Positions 45,469 to 56,757 of a stretch of 64,000 bases of DNA are shown here, in pieces (position 1 is the first letter of the stretch; the number at the start of each line of letters is the position of its first letter). This DNA is from Jaapia argillacea MUCL 33604 (lineage: Eukaryota > Basidiomycota > Agaricomycetes > Jaapiales > Jaapiaceae). The DNA is taken from the NCBI GenBank assembly GCA_000697665.1, contig KL197709.1, positions 1,778,314 through 1,842,313 of the forward strand. Direction: 5' to 3'. The translations under genes and the position numbers were made by a program. The notes under the pieces were generated by a model. It was not told where the DNA came from. It ran no database searches and saw only the letters and a program-made list of their open reading frames with translations.

Positions 45469-48400
45469 TTAAGAGAAATACATGACTGTGGCCATATTCT
45501 TGTGTAGGGGCTTGAACCCTCTCTTGAATGCATCCAAGGTCCGATCTGCCTGGGAGTCGTCCAAGTTGGTGGCGGAGTCCGAGAAATCAACGCCTCCCTG
45601 GGGGTCATAGTGGTTCTTGGCCCGAGTACAGACGATGTCGGCATCTGACCAAGCGAAGTTAGTATCACCCCAGCGCCAGAAAGGTAGCAGCTCACAGTAT
45701 ACCGGCGCGGGGATGGAGACCGAACGAGTTGAACGCGCGTACACATGGCACAAGGCGAAGGAGAGCGCTTGAAGACCGTCGGGCCTAGGTATGTATCGTT
45801 ATTAGAGCGGCACGATGATGGCAGCGTGCTATCACTTACGAGAAGTTATTCTCATCGTAGAGTACGTTATAATGAGCTGGACGAGATGTCCCCAATAGGC
45901 CTCCGTGAGACTGGAGGTAAAAATCGAACTCTGTGGGATGTGCGACCTCTCGATCCACGACGGTCCCGGCGGGGCAGTTACCACTTCTATCTCCCTCTCT
46001 CTCGTTGACGGGGAAGAACCGCACATGATGCCTCTTGCCGACGACGATTACGGTGATGGAGGGATTGATGTTCAGCTCTTCGCAGGCGGCTGTGAAAAGT
46101 ACATGAAGAAGGGCAAGCTGAATACCAGATCTTGCGCATACCTTTCAGCAGTGGCAACTCTAGGGACGGACGATAGACAATCAGACAACGAGAAATGGAA
46201 TAATCAAGATGCCCACCTTGTTCAAGAACTTGTTTGAACTGCCCTTCGGACACTCCATCTACGCAAATAGGGTGATCAGACGAAAAAGACGGACGCTAAC
46301 ATTGAGACTCACCTCGATAGAATATGATCCTCTTCGGCGCGGCATTTGCCTTCCTCTCCGCGTTGCGTCGATAGGCCATATACATGGTGAGCATGTGCTA
46401 CATCCAGATGTCAAAACTGTCGCCCGTGTATAGGTAGGGCTCCGAATACCTTAGCCATCTCCTGCAAATCCTCGATCATCTCTTTGCGTGAAGTTTGTAC
46501 GCGGGAGTCGGCGATATATTTCGCGGTGTCCGAGTCCACGTTGGCGACTAGGGACGTAAAGGAGGGCCTACCCTCAGATCCAGGGGCAGGGTGGATAACA
46601 TCCGCACCTTAACGGTGTTTAGGGAAGGAGCGCGAAGAATGGAATTGACGCTACACTCACCCATGACAATCGTGGGCTTCTCGGGATCGGTCAAAATGGA
46701 GACCGACGAGGGGTCGGGAATAGTGTTGATTCCTCCGAGTTTCACATTCATCCTGGAAACGAATCATTATGGTAGGAATAGAATGCAATGGGACGGAACG
46801 AGACCGACTTCAAGCAAACATTAGCCCAGTATTGGGGCTTTGCTCTGAAGCACTTGGATGACTTGAGGCATTGGGTTGCAACGCCCATCTAATACAGCAT
46901 CAATGAATGGACGTCTCAAGAAGACGAGGAGATCGACTCACGGTGATATCGCCAAAGCTTCGCCCAACGCAATGATCGTAAGGTAAGGATTGCCATGGCC
47001 ACAACTAGAACGAGCTTACTGTTTCACTGCCGTGTAAATGTCTGTCCCTCCTTCAGGGAGCACGACGACGATAAGGTTTGGAACGTGCCCAGTTTTCTGC
47101 CTGCACGCCATACCCGCCGCTCGCAGTTGCTAAAACATCGCAAAATTAGAAAACAGATGGTGAGAGGGGATGAATGCCCACATCAGCAATTTTTCCTTGG
47201 CCATTCTCCCATTGAAAGTATGGATTTGGATCGGTCACGCCCATCCCTGCGAATGGATGCAAGTTGTGACTCTGGCATTGACAAGCAGATGAATGTTCCA
47301 TACCAACAGATTTACAAGCTTGGACTAATCCAGCTATCAAATCTTGGACATTGTTGTCGTTGAAGCGCTGCCTCCTTTCGTAGATAATGACGGCCCATTG
47401 ATTGATGTTCGCTGGACGAAAGAATTTCTTATCGACCCTAAATATACCATCATGAGTAAGAACTTTCAAAGCGATGAGGATATGCACACATATTCCATGA
47501 TCCATTGGATGGGGTCTAAATGACGGGGAGAAATGAGTGCATGTGGCGGCGGATCATACATATGTCACCCACCACATCAGTTTGTGCGCGACCTCCAGTG
47601 CCGCCATACTTGAGTGTCGGCGGCTGAAGAACTCGCGCCCCGAGTTTAAGGGCGCCACCCGTTTCGTTAACCACCATTCCAAATTGTCTGACATACTCGG
47701 ATTGACCGTATTGCAAAACCTGCAAAGACAATGAGTGATCCTTTGCGAACGACGTTGTTCACGAGATACATACTCCGAGACCATTCCTAATGCTGGCGAG
47801 CCGATCCTGAGGTTTCTTAGTCGCAAAATCCAAAACATCCTTGGTCTTCTCGGGAGGGACCTGCTTTCGCATGATCTGTCCAGGAGGCACACGGCACAAT
47901 TCTAAGGGGATTAAGGCACCAGAACCGACCTGTGGAGACTATGAGAACGGGACAAAAACTATCTCGTATGACAGACTCACCTCAACACACAGGACGCCAG
48001 GATACTGCAAGGGCCTGTTTTGTGTTCGGCGGAAGTAATCCGCCACAGTCAGACTGCCGCCCTCGCGCATTGTAAAGGTCAAGTCGCTTGCCCCGGCTGA
48101 TGAGAGTTTCTTGATGACACGGGGAGTGCGCGAGACGGCGGTGGGGTCTGCGGAAACAGTGATAACCCGAATTCCTGTAATAAACCTCTGCAGTCTAATC
48201 CTTTCTCGATCGGGGAGACCTCGGGCAGGCGCAAGCGCGAGAGGTTGACCGGATCGGCCGAGGAACTCTAGACATAAATCGAGCAATGGTCCCGGTTTGT
48301 ACATCGTGCCCGTAGATATATCAACGTTGATGAGCATTTGCTGGATTCCAGGCCGTACGGACTGGAAGTACCCTCGCCATAGGATCAGGCCGGATCCTAT

Positions 48401-49329
48401 GTCTTTCGTCTCTCTGTCTGTGAAGAACGAACGGACATTAAAAGGGTAATTGAGGGTTGGCTCCATCCGGATAACAACGTTCAAAGCCTGCGAGATCATT
48501 CAGCAATGGCAACATGTTTGAACAGAAAAGCGCCCACAGTGATGGCGGTCAGCACCGCGTTATCGTGTGACTGCTTCCCTTCGAGGAAGCGCGCAAGAAC
48601 CCTGGAGGAGTGTATCAGCCCATGTGAGGATGAGGGGAATGAGAAACATACTCTGGATTGATTTCAGCGACTTTTGTAAGCCTGATCCTGTATGGCTTCG
48701 GCCCCTTTCCCTCTACAGGCGCCTTAGGTCCATTTCCCGAGAGAATTACTTCAAACTATTGGGAGACATTATAAACGAGTAACATCAATGAGGAATGCCG
48801 TACCTCTCGGCTGCCCGTATCACCAAAGGGGAGCTCCCGCGCCGCAAAGAGATTTTTGCGACCATCATACACCGCCTTGGGCGTGAAGATATCGGGGGCC
48901 ACAACACGTTGCAGTTGGGTGATCAGCTCCATGTTTAATCTTGCAGGAAGCGTCTTCTCGGAAGGGGATATAACTGCATTGCAATGAGACTCGTATGCTT
49001 CGACAGATCGTAATGCCACTCACCGACTGAGAACAATATCACATTTAGTTTGAGTAGTACCGGGCAAATCGGTGAATAAACGATCAACACATACCGTCAT
49101 AGTGATGGATGACGGCCTCAGGAATCTTGACCGAGAAGTGGTTCGTGAAGACTTCAAGTCTACGACCAGCAACGCCAAATCCAGATCTCTTCACACCGAC
49201 CGTGGTGATATGAGGGGAGGTGGCGTAGGCGGCTCCGCCGCCGCCTGTTCCACCACCCGCCGCTCCTCCACGAGGTGGACCTCCTCTAGCCCCGCCACGG
49301 CCTCTTGGTCCGGCTCCTCTAGGTGCCAT
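45469..49329 (-). CDS. Argonaute protein (QDE2/AGO family)
   Basis: Small-RNA-guided silencing protein, core of RISC. Start [20 protein letters not shown] is an RGG-rich leader. N domain: [20 protein letters not shown] (across a 3-nt exon). Linker 1 and [177 protein letters not shown] with [12 protein letters not shown], and a C-terminus ending [10 protein letters not shown]. The slicer tetrad D-E-D-H appears complete: D in GADVIHP (codon 46602-46600), a Glu in the KEMIEDL region, D in FYRDGV (codon split by an intron) and H in SRPAHYNV. About 17 exons. Confidence 0.93.
49024..49026 (-). other. Putative 3-nt microexon in Argonaute
   Basis: TCG lies between a TTCTCAG acceptor and a GTGAGT donor. 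Flanking introns are 68 nt (49027-49094) and 50 nt (48974-49023). Inclusion gives HHYDVVISPSEK; skipping it leaves the frame intact as HHYDVISPSEK. A single intron across the whole stretch would be 121 nt, twice the usual size here. Confidence 0.6.
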
Positions 49330-50208
49330 GTAACGATAATGAAGTGTGATGGGGGTGAAAGAAACTTAGGAAAGGCACCTCAGCTAGAGTTCCACAATTC
49401 GAGGTCGCGTTATGATCGTGACAGCCATGTCACGTGTCACTACAAGGCTATCGATGACACGTTTCCGGCTGGCTTTCATCTTCTTTCAAGTTCTTTGTTC
49501 TGCAGTCCTGTTCTGTTCCAGGCATTGCCCTTCGAGAGTGCCATTGTGCCGTTGTGCCTGCAATCTAACCTCTCTCAGCTTTGCCTCCTACTCTTTTACG
49601 AAACCCCGGAGAGCTTCCGCCAGTCAGATGCTCAACCTTGCTCAGCCCGCGAACTTCAATCGTGACGCGATGATCATTGAGACTTTTAAGTATGGTAGGA
49701 GGTTTCCCTGGTTTGCCTCTGGTTCAATCGATCCCTTGCCTTCTTCTGCCGTCTCAGCCGGATGTCAATTCACAATACAGGGGCCTTGATCATCCATTGA
49801 CAGATTTCCTTCCCCTTTCCCCAGGAGTACATGTTTCCCGCGTGATTTGCCTTACATGCTTCTGGGTCACTTTCTAACCTTGAAGTCCCACAGTTTGGAG
49901 ACTCCCTTGACATTATCCTGGCCCAAACCAGCCTCTAACAAAATCGTGACTGCGTTGGTACGACCGATCCTAGCCCACGTATCCATATTCTATCGATTTG
50001 CTGATATCGAAAGAGAGAATCGTGCGGAGGATCGGTCGCTCCGCTGCTGCAGGAGAAGTCCAACATTGGCAACAAAACAACTCAAGTGCGCAGAGTTATC
50101 AACCCAGATTAGAGCGTGCTACATTTCCTCTAAGATGACATTGAAAGGAACTATCTCAATCTATCCGTGGTCTTTTGAACCAGCGGGACGTGCCTGAGCA
50201 ACGACAAT
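49330..50208. other. No gene recognised
   Basis: About 880 bases between the Argonaute start and the IDH1 stop. Plus-strand open frames (e.g. 49412-49789) have no family content or splice logic. A palindromic CACGTG lies at about 49432. Confidence 0.4.
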
Positions 50209-51785
50209 CTATGAGAGGTTCTTGATGATCTCGGATGTGAATTCCGAGGTGGTCGCTGAACCTGAGGGAGAGACAACCAGTTAAGGGCATTTGCGCTCAG
50301 ACAGCTGACGACGACTTACCTCCCATATCCGCTGTCCTGACCTTTCCATCGTTGATGACGCCGAAGGTGGCACTGGCGATGTTATTGGCGATGTTGTCCA
50401 GACTATACCAGAAAAAAATGGTGAGAACGGGAACACGGTACCGTAGATCAAGGAAACGTACCCAAGATGTCTCAACATCATAGTGGCACTGAGAATCATA
50501 GCAGCGGGGTTAGCCCGGTTGGTACCCATAATGTCGTTGGCAACGTGTCTGCATCCAGGTTCGAAGAGAGCGTAATCACGTCCCACATTGCATCCAGGAA
50601 CGATTCCAGGTCCACCGACAAGAGCAGCACCGATGTTCGATACAATGGCTCCGTATAAATTGGGCATGACCATAACATCGAACTGGGTGGGCTTGGCGAC
50701 AAGTTGCATCGAACTGAACACAAGGGTTCATCAGAGTTGGATTCTGAATACGGGGGAAGAAACGTACGTGTTATCTACGATCATGTCGTTGGCGATGATA
50801 CCTGTCGACTTGTACTCCTCGGCGACTTTGCGGAATGTGTTCAGGAAAAGACCATCACCGAGCTTCATGATGTTAGCCTTGTGGACACAAGTGACTTTCT
50901 AGATTCAAAAGTTAGCGAAGAGCTCTACGGCGGCCTCTCAGGCAAGACGACTGACCTTGCGCTCGTTCTTCAGCGCAAAGTCAAATGCAAATCGTGCAAT
51001 TCGCTCCGCCTTGGCTCGAGTGGACACCTTCAAACTCTCGACCACACCAGGATAGCTCTGATGCTCTAAACCGGAATACTCTCCCTCGGTGTTCTCACGA
51101 ATGATGGCAAAGTCAACATCTGAGTGGCGGGTAGGGAAACCAGGAAGGGATTTGCAGAGGACAACGGAGGCGTAGATGTCAAGTTGTTGACGCATCGCCA
51201 CGTTCCATGAAATATGACCGGATTGGGAGATGGGGGTGAAGAGGATGCCTTTCACGAAAGGTGTTCAGTCCAAAACCTAAGAGCAAAGCAAGGAAATTTG
51301 TCACCTTTGAGACCCACTCGGTTGCGTCGCAAACTTTCCAAGGCCTGCTTGAAGAGATCCTCGCCCGACGAAGACATACCGGACACGTTGTACTGTTCCC
51401 ATTCAATGGGCGCATTCACGTACTCAAAGATTTCCTTGACGGAGTCGGTAATTTCTTGACCAATACCGTCACCAGGGATGAGTGTAACCTGGAGAGTTCA
51501 GTTAGACAAATGGAGCAGCGAGAGGGAAGACATCTAACAGTGTAGACACCACCATACTTGGTGGGCATCTAGAGGCGAACAAGTCGTTAGGACACTTGCA
51601 TTGCAATAAAATTTGAATGGGAACGCACGCGCTGTGTTACTTTTGGAAATCCAGCGGAAAGAGTGGTAGCAGACCTCTGAATACAAGATCTATGATCAAG
51701 TCCAAGCCTCCAAAGAATTGCTACAGTGACTTACAGCGTTTACGAGGGCCGGGCGAGTAGCCGCAGACACAGCGTTGCGGAACAT
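50209..51785 (-). CDS. IDH1: NAD-dependent isocitrate dehydrogenase, subunit 1
   Basis: Mitochondrial TCA-cycle enzyme subunit; fungal IDH1 is the AMP-binding regulatory subunit paired with IDH2. Start [17 protein letters not shown] is a mitochondrial presequence followed by a GTAAGT donor. Then [106 protein letters not shown] and [20 protein letters not shown]. The [15 protein letters not shown] segment and the family [17 protein letters not shown] are intact. About nine exons; ends [13 protein letters not shown] at 50209. Assignment to IDH1 rather than IDH2 rests on [14 protein letters not shown] and the overall pattern. Confidence 0.92.
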
Positions 51786-52386
51786 GGCTGTCAACGACAA
51801 AGAGTGAACTGGGGAGAAATATTCAGAAAAAGTCGGGACACGCAGGAACAAGTATGGCTGGTCCCACGTGGTTACAACAATCCATCCACCCGCGTCATAG
51901 TATCGCCTTTCTCACGGTCCTGAGATACGACGCTTCTCTTTCATTGGCTCGTCGCTGTTCGTCTCCTGGCCTCCGAACCTGGCACTCGGAACGAAGCCCT
52001 GCGTCCTGGTATATTTCATCGGGGTCGATGCGATACCCCTTGCTTAATCCACCGCTTTCCTTGGACCTGCTAGAGACCCAGAGCGCTGTCATTTCGCTTT
52101 CCACTTTCCACTATCAGTTCACAGGCTCTCTGTCAGCCTTCATCGACCTGGCAGCTCCGAACGTTTCCGCTTGATGTGATTTGTGAGCCTCTGTGAACCA
52201 GTGCATACGGAAGCCATGGACGTGGGGAAATAACTCGCACGGGTCAATCAATAATCCTCGGGGTCCATCTATCGTTTAGCGGAGCGAGCCTACTCCCAGT
52301 TGTTTGCCAGAGTATTTCGATTACAACGCAAGAAGAAGGGCTACGTGACTTCGTTCCGGACTTCGTCGCCTGATGTGACATGGGTA
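51786..52386. other. No gene recognised
   Basis: About 600 bases between the IDH1 start and the amidohydrolase stop. It presumably holds the IDH1 promoter and the amidohydrolase terminator. Confidence 0.4.
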
Positions 52387-53623
52387 TCATGTATGCTCTG
52401 GTAGCAGCTTCAGGGCATTTCCTCGCATGACGTTTTCGATCTCTGTCCCAGCTTCGTAGAAATCTTCCACGTTCTTTGTGAACCACTCTATCATCTGCGT
52501 GCTGACGGCTATCTCATGCTTATGAGACCACAACATCAATCCGTTGCTAAAGCAATACTCACCAGGGAAGTCTGTGCCAAACAAGATTCGATCGGACCCC
52601 ACAAAGTTCCGCATTGCGACGAGGTTGGTTTCGTATCCCGCAAGGGCTGTGTCAAAGTAAAAGCTCTTGAAATCCTCCAAAATTTCCTCAGGGGTGAGTG
52701 GAGAGCCCATGTGTCTTGAAAGGATTGCGACTCGAGGGGCGAGGAAGACAGTTGTACCTCCGAGATGAGCCAAGATGATCTTGATGTCTGGATAGCGTCT
52801 CTTCTTGCCTGTTACAACAAGATGGGCCGCGGCTTTGTATGTTTCATTCGGTACCTAGGGTTAACTCCTATTGTCAATGTGTGCGGCAGTGAAGAAGCGA
52901 CAAAATGGACCTCAGTGATGGGAAGTCCTAGGAATGCGTGAGGGATAGGTGTAGAAGATGGCGTTTGAGCGCCGTGCAGGAAAACAACAGCGTGTCTTTT
53001 GTTCAGCTCCTCGAGGATTGGGTCGTATAAATCGTCACCCAGGTATGCTATATATATGTCGACAATCTGACCAGGATGATATCTGACTGGGGATGAACTC
53101 ACAAGCTTCACCACCATTCAAGTCAGGATAAGACGAGGTGAGGGCAATTCCATCGGCCTTGAGCTCGTCCAAGGAATACGCAATCTCACTTAATGCACCT
53201 ACTCTCGGCCATCAATACCATCTCAAAGTACACCGAGTTGGAGCGACCTACCTTCAGTATCATGTAAGTTGGGGAGCGTAGCAAAAAACCCGAATCTGCC
53301 AGGATATTCCTGACGATACTTTACAGCAAGCTCGTTGTATTGCCGTGCATCAACACGGGAATAAGAGCCCATGGGCAGCGAAAGAATAGCCTTTTCGGTG
53401 CCGATTGCGTCCATAGACTTTAGGCTCACTTCTGGACTCCATGGCATGTTTCCTTCGGGTGACTTCCATCCCACCTTGGCATTTGTCTTTGCCCGCTGCA
53501 GAGTGGATGGGAAAAAGTGGTGGTGAACGTCGATACGACGATATGTTCGGTTCTGGCCCAACAGCAGGAGTGAGCGATGTTAGAGGTGTTTTCCAGATTG
53601 ACACTCACCACGGGGGTCGACAT
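52387..53623 (-). CDS. Amidohydrolase-related decarboxylase (ACMSD-like family)
   Basis: Metal-dependent TIM-barrel amidohydrolase of the group that includes aminocarboxymuconate-semialdehyde and 6-methylsalicylate decarboxylases. A 15-nt first exon (MSTPV, 53623-53609) precedes NRTYRRIDVHHHFFPSTLQR, the metal-binding HxH strand. Later: EKAILSLPMGSYSRVDARQY, KYRQEYPGRFGFFATLPNLH, YDPILEELNKRHAVVFLHGA, YPDIKIILAHLGGTTVFLAP with the third His, and SDRILFGTDFPAVSTQMIEW with the catalytic Asp. Length of about 330 residues fits. The substrate is unknown. It sits next to an SDR gene on the same strand, which could hint at a small catabolic pair, but that is weak inference. Confidence 0.85.
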
Positions 53624-53927
53624 CTTGCACAATGAATGTACCAGCCAGCTCAACTAAGTCAATATGAATGCAAAAGAAGCGGAAGATGGAGGTCCGAAAA
53701 TGCGACGTCGAAGATCCTAGCTGATTCATCCATGTTCGAAGCTGGAAAAAGCAACAGGTGACCCTAACAGAGGTGATCTGCATCAAAGTATTTCGGGCAT
53801 TGATACAAAATTGCATTGAACTTCAAAGCTTCGTTGATCGATACAAATGAGATAGAAATAACATATCTCGCACACTCGCCTCTTTTGTTGTATTTCTTAC
53901 ACTCGCCCATATCACTGACCCGGATAT
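53624..53927. other. Intergenic
   Basis: 304 bases between the amidohydrolase start and the SDR stop, A/T-rich near 53780-53930. No gene seen. Confidence 0.45.
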
Positions 53928-54934
53928 TCACTCTCTTCGATATTCTCCACATAATTCAGAGTCCCAGCTCACAAACTGACCGCTGAGATCAGGCTCAGCG
54001 ATGAGCGCCAACTGAGCAATGACGTATCCGGAGTCTTCGGGTTTGATGAGTCGGCCTTCGGCATGAGCGTCTACGAACTTCTTGTAGTCTGCGTCCTTCA
54101 AGTGGTCCGCACCATATTCACGAAGAGCGAGTTGCATCTATGTGAAGTATTGGGTGAACGTGGAATGGTGAACACGTCGGAAGGGGACATACTGCAGTGT
54201 CGACCATTCCCGGACGAAGGGCGACAGAGATAATACCAGGTTCTTCCTGAGCGAGGGTCCTAAGCGTCCGAAGTCAATCGGTCGATCACGAGGATTGGAG
54301 TGAATGCCGCAGACCTGCAGAGACTGTTCATAGCCGCCTTACTCGCAGCATAAACACCGAAGCCGGCTGTGGCGCCAGTCGCAGCGCCTGAGCTAACCAT
54401 AACCACTCGGCCCCGAAGCTCACTCTTGCGAAGGGCGGGTAGTGTAAGCTGTAGGGCTGTGACCAAAGAGAAGAAATTGATGTCGAAATGTTCCTTCCAT
54501 TGGGCGAGGTTGGCAGTTTCGATACTGCCCAAGGGTTCCATCACTGCAGCGTTCAAGATGAGGCCGTCAATGTGCTGATAGGTCTTCTCTGCCAGAGCGA
54601 TGGCTTGGGAAAAGCCAGTCGCATCGGTACTGGATGATGAAAGCCGGTGAGACCACCATCATCCAGAGAATAGCTGCACTGGCTACTGACACGCTGCACT
54701 CTACGGTCAAGAGCGCATCCTTATTGGCTTCGACCAAAGCGACCAATTCTGGAGTTTTGGTGCGGGATATGGCCACCACATTGGCGTTCAACTCCTCGAG
54801 CAGAATCTTTGTCACTGCAAGGCCAATACCCCTAGATCAGGAGTGTCAGCAAGTGATTGTCGACCAAGATGGAACTGTGAGAACTTTGATGCTCCTGTGA
54901 TTACGACCACGGGCTTGCGAGGGGGAGGATCCAT
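53928..54934 (-). CDS. Short-chain dehydrogenase/reductase
   Basis: Cytosolic NAD(P)-dependent oxidoreductase, similar in layout to yeast IRC24-type benzil/sepiapterin-like reductases. Start MDPPPRKPVVVITGAS at 54934, then a splice into GIGLAVTKILLEELNANVVA, completing TGASxGIG. IDGLILNAAVMEPLGSIETA carries NAA(V), VVMVSSGAATGATAGFGVYA holds the catalytic Ser and the Tyr of Y-A-A-S-K. The C-terminus EEPGIISVALRPGMVDTAMQ, LKDADYKKFVDAHAEGRLIK and GQFVSWDSELCGEYRRE complete the fold. Four or five exons. Divergent from PDB1 with 224 bases between starts. Confidence 0.88.
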
Positions 54935-55158
54935 GGTTCGGAGGGGATTTATTGTGCGACAAAGTTATGTTTGGTTATGTCAACGAAAGTGAGAAAAGCG
55001 TCAGGACAGTAATTCGGACCAATCGTGGATGCTTCTGGGGTCCCACTTCAACCCCAAAAGAAAATTCGTGCCAGCATCACAGCGGCCCGACTTCACATCG
55101 GACTTGTTCAGCCTCAAATCCCCTCTTCCCCATCTCCCATCCTCCTCCCACCAAAACA

Positions 55159-56592
55159 ATGTCTGCACGGGCTGCCGTCTCTCGTTTTGCCCCTGTGCTC
55201 GCCAGCGCACGCCCCTCGGCATCGCTGCTGGCTCGTCGCGTCGCTCTGACGCGTGGATATGCCACCGAACAACATTCGGTAAGCACGTTTCGCGTCTCAC
55301 GACTCGATTTTCCATGTTTAACATGTAGGATCATAGATGACAGTCCGAGAGGCTCTCAATGTCGCCATGGAGGAGGAGATGCTCCGGGACGAGAACGTCT
55401 TCATCTTGGGTGAAGAAGTTGCCCGGTATCAGGGTGCATACAAGGTATTGCCAATCTCCACTTGCATCTGTACCATCGCACTTCATACGCCCTTCAGGTC
55501 ACCAAAGGGTTACTGGACAAGTTCGGCGAGAAGAGGGTTGTCGACACTCCAATCACAGAAATGGGCTTTGCTGGTTTGGCAGTCGGCGCGGCGCTCGCTG
55601 GGTTACGGCCCGTGTAAGCCCCCTTCTTCATGTTACATGAAGCCCACTCAAGTTCCATAACACCAGATGCGAGTTTATGACGTTCAACTTTGCCATGCAG
55701 GCTATTGACCAAATCGTCAACTCGGCAGGAAAGACATACTACATGTCTGGCGGTAACGTCCCCTGCCCAGTTGTCTTCCGTGGTCCCAACGGCGCTGCTG
55801 CCGGCGTAGCTGCTCAGCATTCACAAGATTACGCTGCGTGGTACGGTTCAGTCCCCGGTCTTAAAGTTGTCAGCCCATGGAGTGCCGAGGACTGCAAAGG
55901 CCTGCTGAAGGTGACCCAGCCAGTTAAATTTTTTTATGTACACCGGGCTGAATTTCCCTCTTCTAGTCTGCCATCCGGGATCCTAACCCTGTCGTGTTCC
56001 TGGAGAACGAGATGCTTTACGGAGTTACGTTCCCCATGTCGGAGACCGCGATGCGAGATGACTTCCTCCTCCCCATCGGAAAATGCAAAGTTGAGCGGGA
56101 AGGTAGCGACATCACTATTGTCGCTCACAGCAAAATGGTCACTCACAGTCTTGAGGCTGCTGAGGCGTTGGCCAAGGAGGGCGTCAAGGCCGAGGTGATC
56201 AACTTGCGCAGTATCCGTCCTCTGGACATTGATACAATCAAGGCCTCAGTCAAGAAGACTAACCGGTGCGTATCAATATCTCCCAAATCAGAGTCTTACT
56301 GACCTGTCCCATAGACTCGTCATCGTTGAAGGTGGTTTCCCTGCGTTTGGTGTTGGCAGTGAAATCTGTGCTCAGATCATCGAGAGCGAAGCTTTCGACT
56401 ACCTTGATGCACCTGTCGAGCGAGTTACTGGCGCTGATGTCCCCACTCCTGTTTGTGCTTTTCTTTTGCTTGTTTCTCCCCTCAACTAACCGCTGTGAAA
56501 TTTAGTATGCCACCAACCTCGAGGCTTTGGCGTTCCCCGATACCCCCCTGATCGTGAAGGTCGCCAAGCGTGCCCTCTATAGGACCAATTAA
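55159..56592 (+). CDS. PDB1: Pyruvate dehydrogenase E1 component, beta subunit
   Basis: Beta subunit of mitochondrial PDH E1, which binds thiamine diphosphate with E1 alpha. A mitochondrial presequence ([20 protein letters not shown]) precedes [100 protein letters not shown], and the C-terminal transketolase domain [40 protein letters not shown] ending [10 protein letters not shown]. The Glu that activates ThDP lies in the PITEMGFA strand. About seven exons. Convergent with HIS4, 165 bases between stops. Confidence 0.95.
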
Positions 56593-56757
56593 TTGGTCTC
56601 TCTATCTATGTTATTGGTGCTTTCGTGTTTTTCGTGGTTGCTAGACTTCAGCTTGTAGGGTCACTGGCACATTTCGTGCAATATAATTCTACACCCCCAC
56701 CACTCGTCAGATACTCGACTGCTTAAACTTCCTTGGTTTCTTCACCACTCCACCTTT

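Noticed and set aside
52240-54934. Biosynthetic gene cluster formed by the amidohydrolase and SDR
   Set aside because: Only two accessory enzymes, no synthase, transporter or regulator beside them, and flanked by housekeeping genes.
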